Below, in pieces: positions 5,313 to 9,920 of a stretch of 9,920 nt of DNA. Numbering within the stretch: position 1 is the stretch's first letter; every line of letters begins with the position of its first letter. A model generated the notes under the pieces. It saw only the letters and a program-made list of their open reading frames with translations. It had not been told where the DNA came from and searched no databases. Source of the stretch: Minisyncoccota bacterium (GTDB taxonomy: Bacteria; Patescibacteriota; Minisyncoccia; UBA6257; HR35); NCBI GenBank assembly GCA_938036275.1, contig CALHPI010000014.1, positions 1-9,920 on the forward strand. Direction: 5' to 3'. Position numbers and translations under genes: made by a program.

Positions 5313-5996
5313 ATGATTTTTCGAACAAAAGAAGAATTGATTAATTCTTTAAAAGAAAGAGGGGTTTTAAAGACAAAAGAAATAATTGAGGCATTTTTGA
5401 AAATTGATCGCAAAGATTTTGTACCGCCGGAATTTTTAAATGAAGCTTATAACGATTATCCTTTGCCAATTGGAATGGGTCAAACAATTTCCCAACCTTA
5501 TACTGTTGCTTTTATGTTAGAACTTTTAGAACCTAAAAAAGGACAAAAAATTTTAGATGTTGGTTTTGGTTCTGGTTGGACAACTTGTTTGTTGGCGGAA
5601 ATCGTGGGAGAAACGTCGATTAACGCGGATGAGACGTCGATTAACGCGGATACTGGAGGAAAAATTTATGGAATTGAGATTGTTCCTGAGGTTTTTGAAT
5701 TTGGTAAAAAAAATATAGAAAAATATAATTTTATAGAGAAGGGAAGAGTTGAAATTTTTTTAGGTGATGGTTCTAAAGGATTGCCTGATAAAGCTCCGTT
5801 TGACAGAATTTTAGTCAGCGCAGCAGCTAAAAAAATTCCTCAACCTCTAATAGACCAACTTAAAGATAAAGGTATTTTAGTTATTCCCGATCCAGAAGGA
5901 ATTTATAAGATTAAAAAAATTAATGGTAAAATTGAAAGAGAATATTATTATGGTTTTGCCTTTGTTCCGTTAGTAGCCACGGATGAACGCGGATAA
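5313..5996 (+). CDS. pcm: Protein-L-isoaspartate O-methyltransferase
   Basis: PCMT methylates abnormal L-isoaspartyl residues using SAM, starting repair of aged proteins. The 227-residue protein has the substrate-site motif GQTISQPY (56-63), SAM motif I LDVGFGSGW (81-89), GKIYGIEIVPE (116-126), FDRILVSAAAKKIPQPLIDQL (163-183) and the closing FVPL. I chose the ATG at 5313. A possible start at 5202 would add 37 hydrophobic residues read from AT-rich DNA and the GTCTGC repeats, which no PCMT has. Two oddities come from word repeats. A duplicated ETSINAD heptapeptide (100-113) sits in the loop between motif I and GKIYGIE, and the last residues ATDERG plus the stop come from the repeat block at 5978-6037. 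Without these the length is typical. Confidence 0.93.
   Translation: MIFRTKEELINSLKERGVLKTKEIIEAFLKIDRKDFVPPEFLNEAYNDYPLPIGMGQTISQPYTVAFMLELLEPKKGQKILDVGFGSGWTTCLLAEIVGETSINADETSINADTGGKIYGIEIVPEVFEFGKKNIEKYNFIEKGRVEIFLGDGSKGLPDKAPFDRILVSAAAKKIPQPLIDQLKDKGILVIPDPEGIYKIKKINGKIEREYYYGFAFVPLVATDERG
5610..5651 (+). repeat. In-frame 21-nt tandem duplication inside pcm
   Basis: Two adjacent 21-nt copies (5610-5630 and 5631-5651) differ at one base and encode ETSINAD twice. Each contains GATTAACGCGGAT, the core of the ACGGATTAACGCGGAT word found upstream of kef-like and parB-like genes. The length preserves the frame and the position matches a surface loop of the methyltransferase fold (family knowledge). 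Confidence 0.92.
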
Positions 5997-6037
5997 TACA
6001 CGGATTAACGCGGATAGGTCACGGATGAACGCGGATA
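5978..6037 (+). repeat. Three tandem 21-nt ACGGAT units spanning the pcm stop and kef-like leader
   Basis: Units begin at 5978, 5999 and 6020, each starting CACGGAT(T/G)AACGCGGATA. GGAT words therefore recur every 10-11 nt. The first unit supplies pcm's last codons and its TAA; the third ends 4 nt before the kef-like ATG. Positions 5999-6016 are identical to 7865-7882 upstream of the parB-like gene. Confidence 0.93.
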
Positions 6038-6041
6038 TAAA

Positions 6042-7736
6042 ATGATAACTTTTGCGCAAATAGCAGTTATTTTTATCTTTGCCTTTTTAGTTGCTCTGAT
6101 TTTTAGGATTTTGAAACAACCTTTGATTATTAGTTATATTTTTTCGGGCATCATATTAAGCACTCTTTTAATTAAATCTCCAGAAACTAAAAATATAATT
6201 TCTCTTTTTAGCGATTTAGGAATTGCTTTTTTGCTTTTTGTTGTTGGTTTAGAGCTTAAATTAAAAACATTAAGAGAAATAAGCACCCCGGCAATTATTA
6301 TCGGAGTACTGCAAGAATTTTTAACAATCTTGGCTGGTTTTTTTGTTGCTAAATTGATTGGTTTTGCGACTTTGCCAGCTCTTTATTTAGGTGCAGCTCT
6401 TTCTTTTAGTAGTACAATTATTATGATCAAATTAATCACTGATAAAGGAGATTTAGAAAAACTTTATGGGAAATTGGCGGTTGGATTCTTAATTGTTCAA
6501 GATTTAATAACAATTTTGATTTTATTCTTTTTACCCATTTTGTCTCAAAGCAATCTATTTTTCGATCCTTTAAAAATTGTTTTTAGTATTTTTTTACTTT
6601 TCTTTATTCCTCTTTTCTCAATTAAAATCTTTCCTAAAATTGAAAATTTTTTAGCTAAATCAGAAGAATTTCTTTTTCTTTTCTCAATTGCTTTTGGTTT
6701 GGGAATTGGTTCCTTATTTAAATATTTAGGATTTGGTTTAGAAGCTGGAGCATTAATTGCTGGTGTTAGTTTGTCAAATTTAGCTTCCAGTCCAGAAATT
6801 ACTTCCAAATTAAAACCGTTGCGGGATTTCTTTTTAATTTTATTTTTTGTTTTTATTGGTTCTGAAATTTTTATTTCCAGTTTTGATGAGTTTTTACCTC
6901 AGGCATTGATTTTATCACTTTTTGTTCTTATTGGTAATCCTTTGATTATGCTTTTAATTTTAGGTCCCTTGGGGTTTAAAAGCAAAACAAGCTTTCTTTT
7001 AGGTTTAACTTCAGCACAAATAAGTGAATTTTCTTTCATATTGATAAATTTAGGCATTAAATTAGGTCATTTAGATCAAGAAATTTTATCTTTAACAGCT
7101 TTAATTGGTTTAATTACAATTTTTATTTCAACTTATCTATTTGTTTATGCTGAAAAAATCTATTCAGTCTTAAAACCAGCTTTAAAAATTTTTGAAAGAA
7201 AGAAAACAATAAAAGAAAAAGAAGCTGAAAAATTTTACGAAATAATTCTTTTTGGTTGTGACCGAATTGGCTCTTACTTTTTAGAAATTTTTAAAAATTT
7301 AGCAGGGCAGTTTTTAGTTATTGATTATAATTTCGCAAAAGTTAAACAGTTAGAAAAAGAAAATTACAATGTTTTATATGGAGATGCAAGTGAAGTTGAG
7401 TTTTTAAATGAATTAAATTTTGATAAAGCAAAATTGATTATTTCAACTATTCCTGACTATGAAACAAATCTTTTAATTTTAAAAGAATATAAAAAAAGAA
7501 ATCCTGCGGGAATATTTGTAGCCACTGCTTATAAAATTGAAGATGCTTTAGATCTTTATAATCAAGATACTGATTATATAATAATGCCTCATTTTTTAGG
7601 AGGAAAATATGCGAGTAAAATTGTTGAAGATTTTGTTTATGATAAAGCAAGATATTTAAAACTAAAAGACGAACACCTTAAAGATTTCAAAGAAAAAATT
7701 AATAAAGGTTATAAACATCCTAAAGCTAAAACATGA
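6042..7736 (+). CDS. CPA2/Kef-type cation:proton antiporter with C-terminal RCK (TrkA-N) domain
   Basis: This 564-residue inner-membrane protein exchanges K+ or Na+ for protons. The membrane part (about 1-375) is a chain of hydrophobic helices with CPA2 landmarks: DLGIAFLLFVVGLELKL (58-74), SSTIIMIKLI (123-132), the ion-site region IVQDLI with Asp154, GLEAGALIAGVSLSN (232-246) and SAQISEFSFI (324-333). A charged linker leads to a cytosolic Rossmann-type RCK domain (about 400-520). That domain has a nucleotide-binding loop FGCDRIG (404-410) and the acidic strand end VIDYN, which probably gates transport by nucleotide or ligand. It is KefB/KefC-like in layout, but glutathione gating cannot be inferred. 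No Shine-Dalgarno sequence is present; repeats end 4 nt before the start. It stops with TGA just upstream of the tRNA promoter. Confidence 0.9.
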   Translation: MITFAQIAVIFIFAFLVALIFRILKQPLIISYIFSGIILSTLLIKSPETKNIISLFSDLGIAFLLFVVGLELKLKTLREISTPAIIIGVLQEFLTILAGFFVAKLIGFATLPALYLGAALSFSSTIIMIKLITDKGDLEKLYGKLAVGFLIVQDLITILILFFLPILSQSNLFFDPLKIVFSIFLLFFIPLFSIKIFPKIENFLAKSEEFLFLFSIAFGLGIGSLFKYLGFGLEAGALIAGVSLSNLASSPEITSKLKPLRDFFLILFFVFIGSEIFISSFDEFLPQALILSLFVLIGNPLIMLLILGPLGFKSKTSFLLGLTSAQISEFSFILINLGIKLGHLDQEILSLTALIGLITIFISTYLFVYAEKIYSVLKPALKIFERKKTIKEKEAEKFYEIILFGCDRIGSYFLEIFKNLAGQFLVIDYNFAKVKQLEKENYNVLYGDASEVEFLNELNFDKAKLIISTIPDYETNLLILKEYKKRNPAGIFVATAYKIEDALDLYNQDTDYIIMPHFLGGKYASKIVEDFVYDKARYLKLKDEHLKDFKEKINKGYKHPKAKT

Positions 7737-7742
7737 TATAAT
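7734..7742 (+). promoter_or_regulatory. Extended -10 promoter for tRNA-Ser
   Basis: TGATATAAT is a perfect extended -10 (TGN-TATAAT) ending 9 nt before the first base of the tRNA. It overlaps the TGA stop of the antiporter gene. No good -35 is visible, which an extended -10 can tolerate. The start of transcription would fall just ahead of the mature 5' end. Confidence 0.6.
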
Positions 7743-7751
7743 TAATTTAAA

Positions 7752-7839
7752 GGAGGGGTGGCCGAGTGGTTAAGGCGAGGTCCTGCTAAGACCTGTCCTG
7801 CTTAAACAGGACTCGTGGGTTCGAATCCCACCCCCTCCG
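7752..7839 (+). tRNA. tRNA-Ser (anticodon GCU)
   Basis: An 88-nt cloverleaf is complete. The acceptor stem is GGAGGGG with CCCCTCC and discriminator G7839. The D-stem is GCC/GGC. The anticodon stem is AGGTC/GACCT around loop CTGCTAA, giving anticodon GCT at 7785-7787. A long class II variable arm has stem TCCTG/CAGGA, and the T-arm is GTGGG-TTCGAAT-CCCAC. Anticodon, long variable arm and G73 identify serine (codons AGC/AGU). CCA is not encoded (CTT follows), so it must be added after transcription. A word-repeat block begins 4 nt downstream. Confidence 0.98.
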
Positions 7840-7842
7840 CTT

Positions 7843-7884
7843 CCACGGATAAATGTGGATAGACCACGGATTAACGCGGATATA
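7843..7884 (+). repeat. Two tandem 21-nt ACGGAT units between tRNA-Ser and the parB-like gene
   Basis: Units at 7843-7863 and 7864-7884 begin CCACGGAT, with GGAT words about 10-11 nt apart. The first is degenerate (ATAAATGTGGAT in place of ATTAACGCGGAT). The second shares an 18-nt identity with 5999-6016. An ATG inside the first unit (7853) opens in frame with the downstream gene and is a trap for start prediction. Confidence 0.9.
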
Positions 7885-7894
7885 TTTCATAGAA

Positions 7895-8719
7895 ATGCCA
7901 AGAAAAAAATTACCAGTAGAAAAAGAGATAGAATTTAAAGATCCTTATCATCAGAAAAATCTTAAATTTAAAATTGTTCCTCTGGAAAATTTAACTGTTA
8001 TTCGCCATCAAAGAAAACCAAGTTCTTATCATATTAAACATTTATCATCTTCAATTGAAAGAATCGGCTTTATTGTCCCGATAATTGTTGTTGAAGATGG
8101 AGAAGGGAATTATACTATTGTTGATGGTCAGCATCGCTATTTAGCTGCTAAAGAATTAGGTATTCGGGAACTGCCGGTCATTGTTGTTCCTAAAGAATTA
8201 GCACAACTGATGATGAATTTTAATATTGAAAAAGAATTAAATATTCGTGAAAAAGCTTATGTTGCTTTAAATATCTATCAGCAATATTTAGAAACACAAC
8301 CTGAAATGTTAGAATCTGATCCGGTTTTGATGGACTCAATTGAACAAGCTTATTATATTACCTTAGGAATTGGTTATGAAAAGCAGGAAAAATTAACTGG
8401 TGGAACATTTGAGTCAATTTTGAAAAAATGTGATTTCTTTTTAGATGAAAAGTTAACTGATGCTTTTGAAATTAGACAAAAAAGAGCTGATAAAATTATT
8501 GAAGCTAATAATTTAGTTAAAGAAATTGCTCAAAAACTAAAAGAGACAGGGAAGTGGCACCCCTATGTTTATCAGCAAATAATTTCCTGGGCAAATCCTT
8601 ATAAAAGAAAAAGGCTCCCCACAGATTTTGATGAATTATGGCAAACCATTATTGAAAATTTACAAAAAGCCGTTGAAAATCCTGAAGAGATTTTGAAAGA
8701 AACATTAGAAGAATTTTAA
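7895..8719 (+). CDS. ParB/Srx-fold domain protein (ParB-like, no recognisable HTH)
   Basis: The 274-residue protein has a ParB N-terminal (CTP-switch/sulfiredoxin-fold) domain at about 24-105. This includes IVPLENLTV, a PSSYHIKHLSSSIERIGFIVPIIVV segment and the nucleotide-site motif DGQHRYLAA (77-85), equivalent to the GxRR/GERR box. A ParB-like linker follows (NFNIEKELNIREKAYVALNIY, about 109-129). After that I see no helix-turn-helix. Instead there is a largely helical, acidic C-terminal half I cannot assign. It is therefore probably not the chromosome-partition ParB; no parA or parS-like site is in the window. ATG 7895 was chosen because the 7853 start would translate repeats. Its stop overlaps the next start by one base (TAATG), linking it to the pilus ATPase. 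Confidence 0.78.
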   Translation: MPRKKLPVEKEIEFKDPYHQKNLKFKIVPLENLTVIRHQRKPSSYHIKHLSSSIERIGFIVPIIVVEDGEGNYTIVDGQHRYLAAKELGIRELPVIVVPKELAQLMMNFNIEKELNIREKAYVALNIYQQYLETQPEMLESDPVLMDSIEQAYYITLGIGYEKQEKLTGGTFESILKKCDFFLDEKLTDAFEIRQKRADKIIEANNLVKEIAQKLKETGKWHPYVYQQIISWANPYKRKRLPTDFDELWQTIIENLQKAVENPEEILKETLEEF

Positions 8720-9920
8720 TGACTGAACAAGTAGAAAAATTAAAACAATCCATCGAAGAAGAAATTAAAAAAAAAGTTGAAGAAGCATCTATAGTAGATA
8801 TCGTGAATAACATATTAATTTTAGCATTTCATCTAAGAGCATCTGATATTCATTTTCAACCCAGAGAAAATATCTTATTAGTAAGATTTAGAATTGATGG
8901 CATTTTATATGATTTTTTTAAGATCGCTAAAGAATTAAGTGATGAAATTATTTCGCGAATAAAAATTTTGGCTAATTTAAGAATTGATGAACATTTTTCA
9001 GCCCAAGATGGAAGATTTAGATTTTATTTAGAAGGCGCACTAATAAAATATTTTGATTTAAGGGTTTCAGTTATTCCTACTTATTATGGTGAAAATGCTA
9101 TTTTAAGACTTTTAGTAAGTGATATAGGCAGATTTAGCTTAGAAAATCTTGGCCTTTCTCAGAGGGATTATGAAGTTCTTAAAACCGCTATTAGTAAACC
9201 ATACGGGATGATTTTAGCCACTGGACCAACTGGTTCAGGTAAAACCACAATGCTATATTCTATTTTAAATGTTCTTAATACTGAAAATGTCCACATAATA
9301 ACCCTTGAAGATCCAATCGAATATTCTCTGCCAGGAGTTACTCAAATTCAAGTTAACCCTCAAACTAACTTAACATTTGGTAAAGGTTTACGAGCTATTT
9401 TAAGACAAGATCCCAATATTATTATGGTTGGTGAAATTAGAGATACAGAAACAGCTGAGATTGCTGTCAATGCTGCTTTAACAGGGCATTTGCTTCTTTC
9501 GACACTTCACACCAATGATGCTCCGAGTGCTATTGTTAGATTAGGTGAACTCAATATTGAACCTTATTTAATTGCTTCAACGGTCAATTGCGTTATTGGT
9601 CAGCGATTAGTAAGAAAAATATGTGAAAATTGTAAAAAAGAAAGACTGTTGAAAGATATTGAAATAAAATCAATTTTAGATTTACTACCTAAGCGAGTCC
9701 CGGATACTAGTAGAACCGAATTTATCAAAAATTTGATGGTGGAAAATAAAAAAGTTTTTTATGGCGAAGGTTGTGAAAAGTGTAACTCAACTGGTTATTT
9801 AGGTCGAACTGGAATATATGAAATTTTAATAATGAGTGAAGGCATCCGCGATTTACTTCTGAGAAACGCGAGTGCTAGCGAAATTAAAAATAAAGCCATT
9901 GAAGACGGTATGACAACTAT
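8719..9920 (+). CDS. PilB/GspE-family type IV pilus/type II secretion assembly ATPase, 3' truncated by window
   Basis: This hexameric ATPase powers pilus or pseudopilus assembly at the inner face of the membrane. Four hundred codons are visible and the frame is open at the window end. The N2-type domain starts almost at once (IVDIVNNILILAFHLRASDIHFQP, about 25-48). Then come Walker A GPTGSGKT (169-176), the Asp box ITLEDPIEY, Walker B-type IIMVGEIRD (234-242) and the His box TGHLLLSTLHTNDAPSA. The zinc tetracysteine motif is CENC (302-305) and CEKC (352-355), which marks PilB/GspE rather than PilT. The N-terminal MshEN/N1 domain of typical PilB (about 560 residues in total) is missing: only about 24 charged residues precede N2. 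It overlaps the parB-like stop by one base. Confidence 0.93.
   Translation, partial: MTEQVEKLKQSIEEEIKKKVEEASIVDIVNNILILAFHLRASDIHFQPRENILLVRFRIDGILYDFFKIAKELSDEIISRIKILANLRIDEHFSAQDGRFRFYLEGALIKYFDLRVSVIPTYYGENAILRLLVSDIGRFSLENLGLSQRDYEVLKTAISKPYGMILATGPTGSGKTTMLYSILNVLNTENVHIITLEDPIEYSLPGVTQIQVNPQTNLTFGKGLRAILRQDPNIIMVGEIRDTETAEIAVNAALTGHLLLSTLHTNDAPSAIVRLGELNIEPYLIASTVNCVIGQRLVRKICENCKKERLLKDIEIKSILDLLPKRVPDTSRTEFIKNLMVENKKVFYGEGCEKCNSTGYLGRTGIYEILIMSEGIRDLLLRNASASEIKNKAIEDGMTT

Noticed and set aside
5216..5413. Minus-strand open frame opposite the pcm start
   Set aside because: It covers the pcm leader and 5' coding region and has no family resemblance.
6545..6808. Minus-strand open frame opposite the antiporter gene
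   Set aside because: It is a shadow of a long membrane protein gene with strong family motifs on the + strand.
7447..7650. Minus-strand open frame opposite the RCK domain
   Set aside because: It is a shadow of the + strand coding sequence.
7598..7659. AGGAGG followed by ATG at 7609 inside the antiporter gene
   Set aside because: The frame gives only 16 codons, and the AGGAGG is explained by the Gly-Gly codons of the RCK domain.
7853..7894. Upstream start of the parB-like gene inside the repeat
   Set aside because: The 14 added residues are translated 21-nt repeat units. ATG 7895 gives a sensible basic N terminus (MPRKK).

Overview
The window is AT-rich single-chromosome DNA from a bacterium. 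Genes are tightly packed on the + strand, often with 1-4 nt start/stop overlaps, and I see no convincing Shine-Dalgarno sequences. TGA is used as a normal stop (rsmH, kef-like), so this is the standard bacterial code and not the UGA-Gly code of Gracilibacteria/Absconditabacteria. Small divergent housekeeping proteins, an mraZ-rsmH-ftsL-ftsI cell-division cluster, and a type IV pilus ATPase next to an HTH-less ParB-like gene suggest a Candidate Phyla Radiation (Patescibacteria) genome, perhaps Microgenomates-like. That placement is an inference.

Layout. 1-228: upstream region of mraZ with phased TGG boxes followed by a repeat block. 229-3533: mraZ, rsmH, an FtsL-like gene and ftsI, a division/cell-wall operon. 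3534-3668: repeat-filled gap. 3669-4881: rpiB and an rpe homologue, overlapping, for pentose-phosphate interconversion. 4882-5312: the only long gene-free stretch, with three related large palindromes and a likely promoter. 5313-5996: pcm (protein-isoaspartate repair). 6042-7736: a CPA2/Kef-type cation/proton antiporter with an RCK domain. 7752-7839: tRNA-Ser(GCU). 7895-8719: a ParB-domain protein. 8719-end: a PilB/GspE-type ATPase that runs off the window.

The most unusual content is a family of short GC-richer 'word' repeats: ACGGATTAACGCGGAT-type, TTCGCG/GCGAAC-type and GTCTGCG-type. The words recur about every 10-11 nt, roughly one helical turn, often building 21-nt tandem units. The blocks sit directly upstream of every protein gene that is not translationally coupled to its neighbour (mraZ, rpiB, pcm, kef-like, parB-like). 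They supply the last codons of two genes (rpe, pcm) and are inserted in frame inside those same two genes. One 47-nt stretch upstream of mraZ recurs in reverse complement inside rpe with 45 of 47 bases identical, which points to active copying. I do not recognise a named element that explains this. Together with the palindrome cluster at 4989-5173, it is the best candidate here for an undescribed system.
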